A stretch of DNA of 64,000 bases, from NCBI GenBank assembly GCA_018697195.1, contig CM031870.1, positions 4,684,497 to 4,748,496 on the forward strand, read 5' to 3'. Both the position numbers and the translations under genes were made by a program. This document shows, piece by piece, positions 1-13,739 of the stretch. The notes under the pieces are model-generated. The model ran no database searches. It saw nothing but the letters and a program-made list of their open reading frames with translations, and had not been told where the DNA came from. The stretch comes from Certhia americana (lineage: Eukaryota > Chordata > Aves > Passeriformes > Certhiidae). The first letter of the stretch is position 1. Each line of letters starts with the position of its first letter.

Positions 1-506
1 GTAGCACAAGTCTCTTCTTCCAGTCCTTCAGACGCTGCTTAATTTCACAGAAATATCAGTTTATTGTGAAATAGCAACTTTCTGAAACCCAAACTTGATT
101 CCTGTTCCCCACACCTCCCCAAATACTCAGCCCGGCAGCAGGGGTAAGAATTTGTGCTGCTCGGTGGTCAAATGAGGGCAATGACCTTTCATAAAGGACT
201 GGCCAAAGCTGGGGGTGGGATTTGATATTTAACTTCAAGGAATCAGTGCTTTCGGAAGAAAATTTATAACCTTCTTGGCTATAATATCTCCTATATTTTT
301 TTGCACAGAAGTCAGGTGGTACAAAGTATGTGCCACATTATCTGTGTATCTGTGTCCCACAGTGCCAGGACACTGTGTGTTGTGCATACAAAATCACTTG
401 GAAGATCACTTGGAAGGGAATTGTAGGGAATATTTTCTAAATAAAGAATGTTTTGATATCACAGTATTCCGATCAAGCAATCTTTTTCCCCCCTAATTTT
501 CTACAG

Positions 507-3500
507 CTGGTCTAAAAACCCAGAAGAATGGAAGTTTCAAAAGACAAGACAGACGTGGCTTCTCCTGCACATGTATGATAAAGAGAAGGTTTGTATTCAT
601 GCTGCTTTTTCTCAGAACAAATATGACACAGTCTTATGCATTAGTTATAGCTATTCTTTATTAACAAAAACTTCCTGGTACTAACCATGCACTTGTCTCA
701 TAATTTTTTAATAACTTACAAATTACTTTATTTTTAACCGAGATGCTGAAGCATTTTAATTGCTTGTTGGTGATCGTTGTCCTGTTTATGCTAGATTTTT
801 ATACTTGATGTATAGCAAGCATAAAGAGAGCAAATTCATGCTTTATTTAAATCTGGAGTTTGCTGAGAATTTGAGTCATATCCTTAATTTGAATTTTTTA
901 ATGTGGAACCCAATACTGCAAACCACAGTTCTCATATTGTTTCAGATATCTCTGGCTCCATAGAAGATGTACAGCCATATTGCCAAGATGTTAAAATAGC
1001 TCTCTCATTTAAATATAAGTGAAACCTGATGTTGATTGTGGAAAGCATAAAGTATAACCAGAAACCAAGCTTGAATCCATACTGAAATCCATTCATTTCA
1101 TAACTTAAAAAATAAAAATAAATTGAATTTCTAGTAAGTATCATGGTATCAAATGAGAGTGTCACGTCATTCATTTTGTTGTTCAGTAGAACAAAACTCT
1201 GCCCATTTGCACAGTGCCTCACTCATTTTGTTGACATTCAGTTAGGTTTTGCTGATTTTTTTGTGTGCACTTGAACATTTACTCATACCAATCGTCCTGA
1301 CCCAAATTCGAGCCAGTCACCTGACATTGGGTGTTACCTTTTTAGAAAGCCAGATAATTAACAGCTGAGTTTCATGGAGACAAAAATGTTCACATGGTGT
1401 AAATACCTTAAAAAGATGGGTTGCAGAATACAAATTTGATTTTGGTTTCTGGGTTGATTGCTCTGTCTTCTAAGTTTGTCCTTTAAAAGTCTTTATCAAC
1501 ATTTCAAAATCAATGTATGCTCTTCAAAGCTACCTAGAAATTGTTTGGCAGGCAGAAGGATGTTTTTACCTTTTTTGCCTGTTTACTTTAAGGTTTATGT
1601 TGAAATATACTGGGACACAATGAACTGTAAGTAGCATTTGTTTTCTGTATCAAAACACAATTTAACTCCTTATTTCTCAACACTGAAATGAAACTTTGTT
1701 TTTCTTAAAATTCTGATGGAAATTCTCTGATTTAAATTCACATATTTTGTAGTTTAATATTTAGAGGAACATTGAATATGAGCTTCAGAGAATGATTAAC
1801 ATCTGCATCCAGATTCAGTGAAGTTAGTAGAACTGCTCAAGTGCTTACAATTAAGCATATGATGAAGTCTCTTTCTTCATCAGGACCATAGGGAGGGCAC
1901 ACCCAGCTTCTTTTGAATATTTTTTTATACCCAAATTCAACTTCCTGTCCATTACAGAATAAAATCTGTTGGTAATCCAAGCATGACTAATGTACAAAAG
2001 GAGACATAAGTTTCTTTCCTTCCTAAGCCACATCTTTGATCTCATGGTGTCACTTGGATGCCTACCGAAGAGCCATGCAAAGGCCTGGATCGAGCTTCCT
2101 GTACTGATAGGCTTCTTTCTGTAAGAAATAAATTGAGGTTTTAAAATTGTTTTCTTGATAAATGTTTTTTTTAAGCTCCTTTAAAATCCATCTGGTGGCT
2201 GGCTGACAGCTCCCAAGCCAGGCCTGTGTACCTATGGTGTGTATACCCAGGATAAAATAAACACTAGGTCATTTGATGGTCTTTATCATCAGGCACAGCA
2301 TTTTTAGGAAGTTACTAGATCAGTCTTCAGCTTCTGGACTTCAGGGCATGGTGGGGTGGCTGAAGCTTCCTTGGAAGGTGACCCAAAATGCAGCCTGGCT
2401 TCTCTCAGCTGGTGGCTGTGATTGCTGTGCAAAATACATGGGTGTCTGCAGGTCTCCAGGTCTGAAAATACAGAGTTGCAGAGGATTATTGAAAAGTGAT
2501 AACTGTTCTTTTCCTGGTACTCTTTCGTAGTGTTTCCCTCCTTTTCCCAAAGACAGGAATTATCTCACTTGGGAGTATTTCCATATTAATCAGCTCCAGT
2601 GCATATTAGGAAGTTAGGGCAGAGGCAAGATTGGTGTGTGAGGGAGGAAAAGAAACAAGAAAAAGGTCAAAACAGTTTAACAAAAGAATAATAACGAAAT
2701 CCCATAAGCCTGGCTTCGACTTCCAGAGCCGTGCTGGGAGATTTTGATCTCCAATTTCAAACCTGCCTTGAACTGACCTTGGAACAAGAATTGTATTCCT
2801 CCTTGGAAAACCTTGCCAAGACCCCTGAAATTACCGCCTTTGTACTACTGTATTTGAAGAATTAAAATTTGGATTTCATTAACTTTCTTTCTGTGTTCCA
2901 GTCCTTGCTATGGCTCTACTGTCTATGTAAGTCAGGAGGAAATACGATCTTACCTTGCCCACGGGGTGCTGTGTTGTGAGCTCCTGATGAAATAAACCTC
3001 AGAGCTGTGTTATGTTAAAGGAAAAGATCAGACTTTTTAAACACTTGAACACCCTTAGGGCCAAAGGCTAAATGTTTTCTAGGCTTCAGGCAGCCTCATG
3101 TGAAGTCTGCACACTTAGGATTTCTAAATTTAGAGCAGGCTTTCAATTGCCCCCTCAAGCATTTTGCTTAAATGTTATAATAATAACTCCATTTCCACAG
3201 GTATATGTCTGTGCCATGGGTTCTGAGACCAAGAGTTGTAAATTACAGAGATAACTTGGCCAAGGTTTGAAACATGGAAATGTTGCTGACTTTAAAAGCT
3301 CAGCACTGAGTATCTACATTAAAGGAACACTGTCACACTGGAAATGTTTGTGTCTAAATGAGTTCATCTGCTATTAGTACCAGCTTACTGTGAATGAAAA
3401 TGTTAAAAAATATAGATATATTTCACTGTGTTTGATTTGTATAGTATATCAACACTTAATAGACCATCCATTTCAGTATTAGTCATTGTAAAATTAGTAT

Positions 3501-5046
3501 TTCTAGTGTAACTGCATTGTTTCTTTAATGCAAGAGGGTTTGTGTGAAGAATTAGAAGGTTTTTCCGTAGTGTACAAGTTTCGAGGCTGAATGCAGACTT
3601 AAATTTTAATTTATTTCTTTGTAATACCCCTGAAATACTGATTGATGAAGGCACTGTTGGAATATTCTTTTTTCCTCTTCTTTTGGAGTGATAGGAGTTT
3701 TAGCGATCAAAGTTCTGCTGCCAAATGTCCATGGAGAAATAAGTTGTAAATTAAGTGTCTGGTGAAGCTCTGTCTTCTCTGAAATGTTGATACTTTGCAG
3801 AATTGAAACCGCCCTCGAATAATTAGTCTCGAATCCTTTAAATACTTACGTATGTGTTTAACTTGAGTCATGTCAAGCTATATGTGTAAAGTTAAACATG
3901 GAGAAACATATTTGCAGGATGAGATCATTTTAACATCTCATGATTCACAGCAAAAAATATCCTGTTATTGGCTGAAACCTGTTCCACAGATAGGCAACAT
4001 GAAGTTAAGATCAGCGTAGGTCTGTTCACATATTCCTTTTGAAAGTACTTCAGTATGAAGTACAGAATAAATCATTCCAAACCCCTTGCTAAGTTATTGT
4101 CAAGATTAATATAATGATCATTTAAATTGTATGCTGTACCAGATAAGCTAAAATTTAATCTCTGACTAGTTAATTGGAAAGGGAGTGAAATGTGGATAAT
4201 GCAACTGCAGATGACTAAAATGCTTTTAATGTTAGACATGTTGGTAGAGCCTATCAGTTTTAGTCAGTATGATTTTAAAATTATTTCCATATGTCTAAAT
4301 TTCAGTTTGTTTTTCAAATTAAATTCTAGTCCTTTGTATAAGCATTCTGTCAAAGTGTGCAATGGTGGGTGGTATCTCATCTTAGCAAACAATTTTTGGG
4401 TAAGGGTGAGGGAAATTCCAGCAAAATTCTTCCCTCAGACATAACATATGCATGCAATTCTCACTGAATTTAGTAAGATTTACATGTGTGTTTCCAAAAG
4501 AAGAGTTTGGCTAATGTGTTTTGTTTTTTACTTCCACCAACCCTCAGAGCCTTGGGCTCCCTGTCAGGCAGTGTTTGCATTTGCTGATCAGCATTTCCAC
4601 ATCTGCTGAGCATTTCCTCTCAGATGCTTTGCCCATCCGAGCACATGACAGTCCTCTCACCACGGTCCATCCCTCCTGGCAGCTTGAACCTTGGCAGGAG
4701 ACATTTCCACTTGGATTTCAGCTAGAAGTTGGACTTGGGCAAACCCCAAAGCCCATGCCATTTCCTAACTGTCTTCCAGGTGATGCTGTGGTGTGAGTGA
4801 GAATACATATTGAGAGGGGAGAAAGTAAAGCTGGTTTTCCTTCCTTTTGTTTTTTCTTTCAAGGTTCCAGACAAGTATTTCACCATTTTACTGGATTATC
4901 TGCAAGGGCTTCAGGGTAGTGCACGAGACAAAACTGTGCAGAAAGCTGAAGCTTTTATGAAGGAATTTGATGGTTCTGATGGAGAAGACCCAAACCTGCT
5001 GGAAAAGTGTGAGCGCATCAGACAAGTTCTACAACTGCTGTCCTGA
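507..5046 (+). CDS. C7orf50: C7orf50 homologue, last two coding exons (partial gene)
   Basis: Exon 507-588 (82 bp) follows a CTACAG acceptor and ends at an AAG|GT donor. It encodes [20 protein letters not shown] and then HMYDKEK. The terminal exon 4864-5046 follows a TTTCAAG acceptor, begins [18 protein letters not shown], and ends [10 protein letters not shown] with TGA at 5044-5046. The two exons join in phase (K|V). Human C7orf50 has the same C-terminal block: [23 protein letters not shown] and a terminal IRQVLQLLS, recalled from family knowledge. The protein is a small, poorly characterised, nucleolus-associated factor with a conserved helical C-terminal domain. Here residues corresponding to roughly the last 88 are present; upstream exons lie before base 1. 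The intron 589-4863 is about 4.3 kb and shows no other gene. Its position next to CYP2W and COX19 matches the conserved vertebrate gene order. Confidence 0.93.
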
Positions 5047-5190
5047 GAACATTTCTGTATCATAAATGTTGTCTGGTGGAGGGAAGGAGAGGATGTCACA
5101 TACAGAGGCTGTAAAGGATTTGTAAAGATAATACTAAATTTTATAATCATAATTTTTTCCATTTGAACGTATTGTGTTTGGAGGTGATGA

Positions 5191-5256
5191 AATAAAAAAT
5201 AACATATAGCCCATAGTCTTACTGTTAATCTTACTGAATCTTTGTAGAAGAATAAA
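5191..5256 (+). other. Poly(A) signals for C7orf50
   Basis: AATAAA occurs at 5191-5196 and again at 5251-5256, about 145 and 205 bp after the C7orf50 stop codon. Either could direct 3' end formation, giving a short 3' UTR. Seen directly; use in vivo is inferred. Confidence 0.6.
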
Positions 5257-8200
5257 CCTCTCTCCCTCTCATTAGTTTTTCTCCATCTCCCCCTCTAATT
5301 ACTGTTAAATATGAGGAACGTTCCAGCTCTTAATAAGAAGAACAAAGGAACCAACATAAAGCCTGGAGGGTCTTTTACAATGGCAGCTTTTAAAATGAGT
5401 GTACAGTACAGTGTGTGCTCAGCCAGCTGTAATCTCTCACTTTCAGCTTCAGAAGGATGTCACTTGGATTTGGGAAAGATCATTTTCAGTCTGTTGAACA
5501 TGGGTTGTATAACACAGTTGCTTATTAGTACTTCACACGGTGATCTGGAGATACCATCAGCTTTGTTGATTTTCCTTTTATATTTTAAAGTTTTCAAATG
5601 CATTAGGGCAATTGTTTAGATACTTAGATAATGCACATATGGGAACAGATCAAATCCTTGACTTTATGTGGTGAAATTATCAAATTATAGCTGAACTTAC
5701 ACTACAACCAGAAGTGTTGTGCTGTAGCCTTCCAATATTGCATTTTCCTCCTCTGCCTGCAACTGGCATCCAAAAGAGTTAATTCATGTTCTCTCCTTTA
5801 GGCATGGGACATTTGTCTTGTATGAAAGTGCTGAAAATGAGGCTTTCAAGTAAAAACCAAGGACATTAATTACTCAAAGTTGGATGATTGGCTTATTTAA
5901 TAACACTGGTATTCAGAGAGAGTTCTTGACCTGATTCTTTAATGTTTCTGCAAACATTGTTCATACTTTATTAATAACAAATATATGAAATGTGTGGTGT
6001 TTTAGAAGAGTGGCTGTCTTTGGGAATTACAGCTTTAATTTGAGTGGGTGAAGGAGGGGACGATCTATGGATATGCAGGCCTGATTTTCCAATAAGAAGC
6101 ATTTGAGTGGATTTGACAGCCTTCATAGTCATGGCTTAGTACAAATCTTTAAAAGTATGAAATGTATTACTAATAACAAATAACTTAGGCTTTCTGACTT
6201 GCTGAGGAGGATGTTTTCAGCTAAAAAGGACCAGAAACCAGCCCTCCTCTGAAAGAATAACTGGGATGGAGTTCAGCACAAGAATGGGCAGAATGGAGCA
6301 GCAGTGTCCAGGTTCTTCACTGAGCTGCTGGCGGTGCCTTAGGGCACAGATGAATGGGGCTGCAGAGGAGGCAGAGCCAAAGCCTTTCTGAGCTGTATAG
6401 CACTGATCTTCCAGTGAGAAACCTGGTGAAAAGGATCTGTAATAAAAAGAAGTGATCCTGACATTTAGTGAACTCATAAAGATCATTGGGTCATATATTT
6501 CACGTGTGAGAATATACAGCTGGGAAAACCTGCTGTCACTCCAAGCAGAAGCTGACACTTGTTTCTTTCCATGAGGGAAAATAGGAATTTCTCAGGGATG
6601 AAGTTTTTAAAGTATCTTTTTGTGAGTTTATCATTGCATGTTAAATGTCAGAGAAGAATTTTGTTCTCCCTCAAGATATTTGAACATCGCCACTTTTGAT
6701 TTCTCCGTCACACAAAAATCTGGGTCCTCATTGTGCACTTGACCTTCTAGCTTCAAAGTACAAGCACATTGCAACTGCACTTTGGAAAAGAATTGGAAAA
6801 AACGATGATAAAGGTAAGATCTGGGCAAAAATATGGGAACCTTTCATGATTTTGACATAATTGGCAATATTTGCCTTTCTTGGACCTTAGTTCTGACCCT
6901 GTGTAAATGCTGACAAATCTGTGAGAAGCTTTGTAGATCAAGAATATCATGTTTCATTTCATATCAATTAATATTAAAAGCACACAAGGCCTGTCAATCT
7001 GGAGACCACGTGAGCAGTAGTGTTTGCAAAAGAACTGTTAGAGCCTCTCCCCAGCACATTAATAGACCCCTGGGAGTAGGTCCTGCTCTGATCTCCTCTC
7101 TCAGCTGCAGTTCCAGCTTTCCCTTCAGTCCCACTGATTGCTGGGGGAAGCTCATGGTCCTGGGGCTCTGCTTCTTTCACTTATGGAAAATTCAAAAGCT
7201 ACAGTTGAAGATAGTTATTGCTGTGGTTGTGTTTGGCAGAGGAAGCAAAGCATGGTGCTTCCTGCCATGTGCCTTTTGGTGTAGGCATTGTCCAGTGATC
7301 AGAAGGGGTTTGAAATTGGGTAAAAGATTTGTAGAACTGCTGCTTGGTGGTGCTGTGTCTTGCATATCAGAGCTCAATATGAAATATTCTAAGAGTTGTC
7401 TAATACTTGATGTTGTAGTGCAAATAGAAAAGGACACTTTAATTGAATTTCATTGTTTTACTTTGCACATTTTCTTCAGGAATCTTCACCTGGTTGGTAA
7501 TAAAGTCATCTTCAAAACAGCCAGGAAATGCAAGAACACACATTTTCAGGAGAGCTGTATTGCTAGGCCTGTTTAAAAGACAAGATTGTGAGAACCCAGA
7601 GAGCTTATCCCACATACTGTGCAAATGCTGTAGTGCTTCTGGCAAGCAAATCTTGCCTTGTCCATGTGCTATCCACCACACCAGGCTCTGCTTCCTGCTC
7701 AGCCTGGCATTTTTATCCCTAGATTTATATTATGTGATGAGTAAGTCTAGGAAAATCTCCTCCATCGTGCATTTTAAATGATTTATCTTAAATTATTAAG
7801 TGTGCAATCAGTTACTGAATTCCTGTAGCTGGTTGGAACTGTGTGGGAAGATGTAGTCTGGCACTTTATTCACTTTCTGTCCTTTGGACATGTACAGTTT
7901 TCAAATCTCAACGTTGCTTGTATCTTAGGCAATCATATGGGCTCAGACAGATAGGACAAAATTGTGTCTTTGCCTCTGTTTGAATCAGTCTGCTGTGTTA
8001 ATAAAAATTGCATCCCAGGCCAGAAGTAGCAGAATGTAGAGAATGACAAATTTACATCTTCATCTGCCTGCACTAATCGCCTTCTAGTTGAGTTAATCTG
8101 CATTGTGTAGCTCTGGCTAGCAGAATGCATGTCCTAAGAGAATGCTGAAGTCAGGACTTCCAGGCAAAAAAAAAAAAGGAACACTAATTACTTAGAACTG

Positions 8201-11200
8201 CTTTAAGCTGGAACTGTGCCTCTAATGGAAGTACTAATTACTCAAAATTTGACAGTGGAAGAAGTTCCCTTTAATTTGGCTGATCCTTGCTATTTGGTTC
8301 TCCACTATCTGCCCACAATTTTAATTTGTTATCACCATTGTAAAATTACTGTATGAATGAATTCTGTTTGTATTTGGAAAGGGCATCTTGGAGTTGAATG
8401 TGTAGTTTATTTCCTTATTTCCTCTCACTGGAAGATTGCTCTGCCATGTTTTTCTTCATTTTAAAGCAAGGTGACTATTGACCCATCTCCCATGATTTCA
8501 AATAGCTTAGAAATGCACATGTTTGGTTTGAGCTTGAGGGTTTTATTTTTGTTTTGTGTTTTTTTTTAAATTTTGCCATTGAGTAAGGCAAAGTAAAAAA
8601 CATTAAAATCTACTGCCATTTCTGCAAATCAGTGTCAAAACCAACAATCCTAAAAGAGATTTAAGTTGCAAAGTCAAGCACTCAGAAAATTAGAAAACAT
8701 AAGAATGAAAATTGTCTGTGTAATTTAAATTTTATTCTATGTGTATATGGTAAGATGGAACTTCTTAATTATGTCATCAGGGCTGTGTTTTCCTTTGTGT
8801 GCAACTGGTAAGTTATTTATTCAGTGTTTTCCTTGCAGTTCTGCTGCTCTTCTCATTTTCAAAGGTAGGTCTACAAAGAAGCCCCAAAGCCAGAGAAGTA
8901 ACTTTGCAGTTGGGCTTTGATCCTGCTCAGAAATAAGAAGGAACTTTCCTATTCCTTTGGTGTAGGAACTAGTCATAGATGTTTCATCAAAAATGTTCCC
9001 TTTAAAACATGTTTTAATGTTCTGATTCATTTACAGTCAAAATACCGAATTGATGTTACTTAATTTAAATCCAGTTTTGTTGACATAAAACTTTCCAGTG
9101 GGTTATTCTGGTTTAGCCTTTGGTTTCCTTTTATGTCTTCCTTTCTCCACAGCTGAATGAGCTTGTTATTTCTGTCCCTGCAAATAGGAATATTAGTTGT
9201 TTACAGTGATTCCAGTCATACAAGGACACAATTAAATGTCCTTGCCTATGCAGGACGAGCTCATTTTCGCAGCGATTTATAATTATGTTCTATTTTAAAT
9301 TCTTCATAAGAACCTACATAGTCAACAACTTAATGCAGTTTTAAATAATTATTATTTTAAAATATGGGGGTTTTTTTCCCCTGCAAGGAGCAGGGAATAG
9401 CAAACTAAATAAAACTAATTAGTAAATGGTGGGGGAAGGGCAAAGCAAAACAGTGGTATATATTTCTTTGTCAAAACAAAGCTGAATAAGAAGCTTGTGC
9501 TACTAAGAAACTGGTGTTGCAGACATAGAGGGAGGGCCCTCTGGGTATAAACAGAAGAACACTCATACAGTTGCTCTTATTGATTTTTTTTTCCTTACAT
9601 GCAGAAAATTTTTGGCATTCCCCAACAAAACCCACAAAAACACCTACGTCAAAAAGTTTAATAGGTTTCAGAATCAAATCCTTAAAGGTCAAGAAATGCC
9701 ACATGTATATAAATGGCCAGAAGAATTAAAATTCTACCTCTCGTCCCTCCAGCCTGGATACTGAATGAAGGGGGATTGTGTTAGAGACAAACAAGCAAAA
9801 ACCTCTAAATTATGTGGGCACATAGTTAAAATTGCCTTCTGTTCATAGTAAGGTGGAGTTACATTCCCTATTAGCTTTAGTTAGTCACACTTTTTTAATG
9901 ACTATTTTCTGTTAATTGAAATATCACATCTGTGACAACTTATATGTATTCTCCTCAAGGTCCCATGTATACTTTATAAAATTGTAAGCCATGGGGCACA
10001 GGATCTGTCAGTCTTACTTGCTTTCAAATAGCCAGACCAGCCATGGCACTGTGAAAATCATTTGCTGTTGAGCTCCTTTGGACCCAGAGGATGTTTGGCA
10101 CTGTGTTTCCTGTATCGGTCTGGAGGTACAACAGGCTTTGGCAGCATCCTTTGTATGAGCCAGGCTTGCTTAAGCTCCATGAAATTGCTCAAACCTGGCC
10201 CAGTGATGGTGCTGATGGAATTTGCCAGGCAAGCAGTGACGTGAGTCCATGCAGCGCTGGGAGGCTGGGGGGGTCCCAGCTGCTTGGGATGCTCAGCCCA
10301 TGGCTTAGTGCCCTCCTTGCTGCCTGTTCTCACTTGAGCTGCTGGAAGTTGCCACCATTTTATTTGTCTGCTCTATGTGGGCTTAATGGGACCAAACAAA
10401 CTGTTTTAAAGCTATCTTGAGAAATTGAAAACTTCAGCTACAGCAATCATGTTTCTCTGGTAGCATAGATACATGTAAACAGACTTTATGGATTTCACAT
10501 AGACAGGACCCTTTATTAGAAGCAGACACTCTTGCAGGATCCTGGAAAGGACTGATCAGCATCCTGATTTACCTTGTTAAACAGGACTGGTATTTCCGTG
10601 AGCTGTCACAAATAAATGCTCTCAGATAGGCACAAGGACAGGCAGCCAGGAAACCATGTATGGGCATCAGCTGTGCCAGAGAGCAGGGATGACAGAGAGG
10701 AATGTAACCTCCTGAAGTTCCCTGGTTAAGGCAGAATGCCACCTGGCACAAATCCTGGCTGCCATAAGGTTAAAAATAACAAATAGCATCCTGATTACAT
10801 AAGGAAATCTTTTGTCCTTGTTTAATGGGGCACTATGATATGCCGGAAAGAATAAATATGGAGCTTCTCTGAAGTCTTGTGCTTAGTGCTTAGGGCCAAG
10901 CCAGCTGAAAATACCAGGGCTGATTGCAAGCAGGGCCCTGTGTACAAGCTGCTGGCATTACACAGGCAAAATCTGGGAGAAATTTCAGTCTCTGGGCATG
11001 CTCAGCAGCAGCCTCAGCCCATTTCACTGCACTGGTGAAAGTGCCAGGAAGGACTTTGGGTGCTGTTTTTTAATGATGGTGTCACTACAACATAAATCCA
11101 GAGGATTTGTGTGTTCAGAACAGCCTCAGAACCCTCTGGAGGGCTGCAGTCCATGGACCACCTTCTGGGCTTCTTGCAGTAAATGGGTAATGGGGCAGCT

Positions 11201-13698
11201 GTGGAAGTTACTGTGGACAATCTTCAAACTCACTCCAGCAGAGTTCACCAGAGTTCTCACCCACCTCACCTGCCTGTCCATCACTCCCAGCCCCATGAAG
11301 GAAGTGCCTGCTTTGGTTTCAGTTGAAGAACTAACCTGAGGTGATGGTAATGCTCAGGTTTTCCTTTGCCTCCCACGAGACCCTGTCTGAGATGAACCTG
11401 CATCCTGTATCCAAGCCACATTCTCTCCTGTTTCAGTGGCAGCTTGCAGGACTGTCAAAGGCAATGCTGATTTCCAGTTTGACTGCTCAGCTCTGCCTGT
11501 ACCATCCTCCTTTGGATGGGATCCCTCTCAGGTCAGTACAGCTGTTACTTGTTACCCTTACCAAAAATTTTTGGCAGTTTTCAGTGCCTGCTGTAAGCAG
11601 GAGCATTCATCAGCAGATGGTCCTCACACTTCCCTTTTAGGTCCTCAGCTGTACCCACACCACCTCTGTGCACTCAACTGTGCTTTCACTTTCTGTCTTT
11701 GTGTGGAAAAGTGCTTTCAGGTGCTTGGCACTTCAGCTAGGTTAGCAGAAAGCATTGAGGACTGAAAGATCTTGATATTGTAGTTATAAGAATGGAACTT
11801 ATAACTTTTTATTAATTAAAATTAATTTTTAATTAATTACATTTTAAATTAATAATTTAAATGATTAAAATTTCCCCCACATTCCTTCAAGGTGGCTTTG
11901 GATTTCCATCCCACCTGCTGTTCCTGGGGACATGTCCCACCAAACAAATGCAGACCTTGCATCTGGACATGCTTTTGTTTGGAAGAGATGAGGCCAGTGT
12001 GAACCTCATCCCAGACCGTGTGTCTTGTAAAAATTGAGGTGCTAGAAATTATTTAAGCACTTGTAAAGGTGCCTGAGATGACTGAAAAGGAACCTTCAAA
12101 CACAAGGTTGTCAGTGCCCTGATAAGGCCTGTGAGGCTCTGCCTCTTGTCTGGGGAGTGACAATTATGTTGGTGCTCCCCAGCATCCAGTCTGTGTGTGT
12201 TCCTCCTCTGGCTCCTGCATGCCAGGATCATGGAGGGTCACTCTCTAGGCTGTCCCTTCGTGGAAACAAACACTCACTGGCCAAATTACAGGGGTGCTCA
12301 TGAGCCCCTCAGCAGTGGGAAGGGAGAACAAGGCGAAGGAACAGTGGCAGGGAGATGCTGCTCTTAGAAATTATTAACTCCTTGTAGAGGACACACACCT
12401 CAGTCAGAACCCAGACCATTGTCAGATATTTTTATGATCAAAAAGAAGAAAACACTTTATATAATTTGAATTTCCATTGCTTTTAACATGGTGTTTAATC
12501 TCAGAGATGGACATTCTGCAGTGGGCAGATGGTTGCATTATGAATATTGCACCAGCATTTTTCTTGCTTTCCTGTGCGAGCTCCTGAGCAGATGACAATT
12601 TAATTTAACTGATAGATGAAAAAGTTCAGCTGGCTGAAGTAGCAAAGAAGATGAGGAGGAAGACAGTTCATCAAAGTTTAGAAATGCATAAGTTAAAAAT
12701 AGGAGAGGTATTGCTGTCTGTATTCTAGGTCTGATAAAACTCATTCAAAAATTACCACCTGTGCTGCAATATGGCATGAAACAGCTCTCTGCACTTTATT
12801 GTGTTACTCTTCTTTTGAGCAGCCAGCTCTGCCAACTACAGAGCACAGAATGTGGAAGGAAAACTACAGCGAACTTGACAATTATTTCCAGAGAATGGTT
12901 CAGTCCTAGAAAATATTCATTGGCTCACTAAAAAAAACCCAGGGGTTCCCCTGTTGTTTTCTAAATCCTTTTTTTATTATTGCAGCTGTCTTTGGACAAA
13001 GGGAGGGGGGTAAAGTGACCACAGAGAGCTCAGGAGTACATCTTTGACATTGTTTAATGAGAAAACAGTGACTCTTGTTGAATCACCCCACTAATGCAGA
13101 GCAGACAGAGCATCTCAGCTCATTTTTGTTTGGCTTTTGTTTTGAGGTGCCCCAACAAAAGCTGAAAGGGTTGCAGGTGAGCCTGGTTTTGTGCTGTTCC
13201 CCACACAGGTGCTGTAGGTGGTTACTGCTGCAAGAGAATGAGGGGAATGTGACCAATGCTGTCCTTCTGCAGACAGCACATCCTCAGTTTTCTGCTCTGC
13301 TTGTCGCAGTTCCCCCTCCTTGCTAATGGAACAGGATTGTAGCTGGCAATCAGCCTTTATTTGCATCATTGCTGTGGGTCCTGTCTCCCTCAGAAAGGTG
13401 CTTTAATGGTCAAATTAAACTTTTGACCGGCTCTACAGCTGAAGGCACTGGTGGTTTGGATTGTCCAGAGGAACGCTCCTGAGGGTGCTGGGCGGGCTCT
13501 GTCACTGGTCCTGGAAAAGAGCACCTGAGTGCAGGTAATGGGGAACAGGAACTTCACATTTTAGACAGGAAACCAATTTCACTGTAATGTGGAACTGTGT
13601 GCTGACTGAAACTGGCAACAACAGCACATGTGCCACAGAAGTTGCTAATCAAGAGACCTTGTTTTTTGTTGGATTTTTTTTTGTTTTGTTTTGGTTTG

Positions 13699-13739
<41 letters not shown>

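Noticed and set aside
589..4863. A microRNA such as mir-339, which lies in a C7orf50 intron in human
   Set aside because: The mature mir-339 sequence, as I remember it, was not seen in this intron. A systematic hairpin search was not possible.
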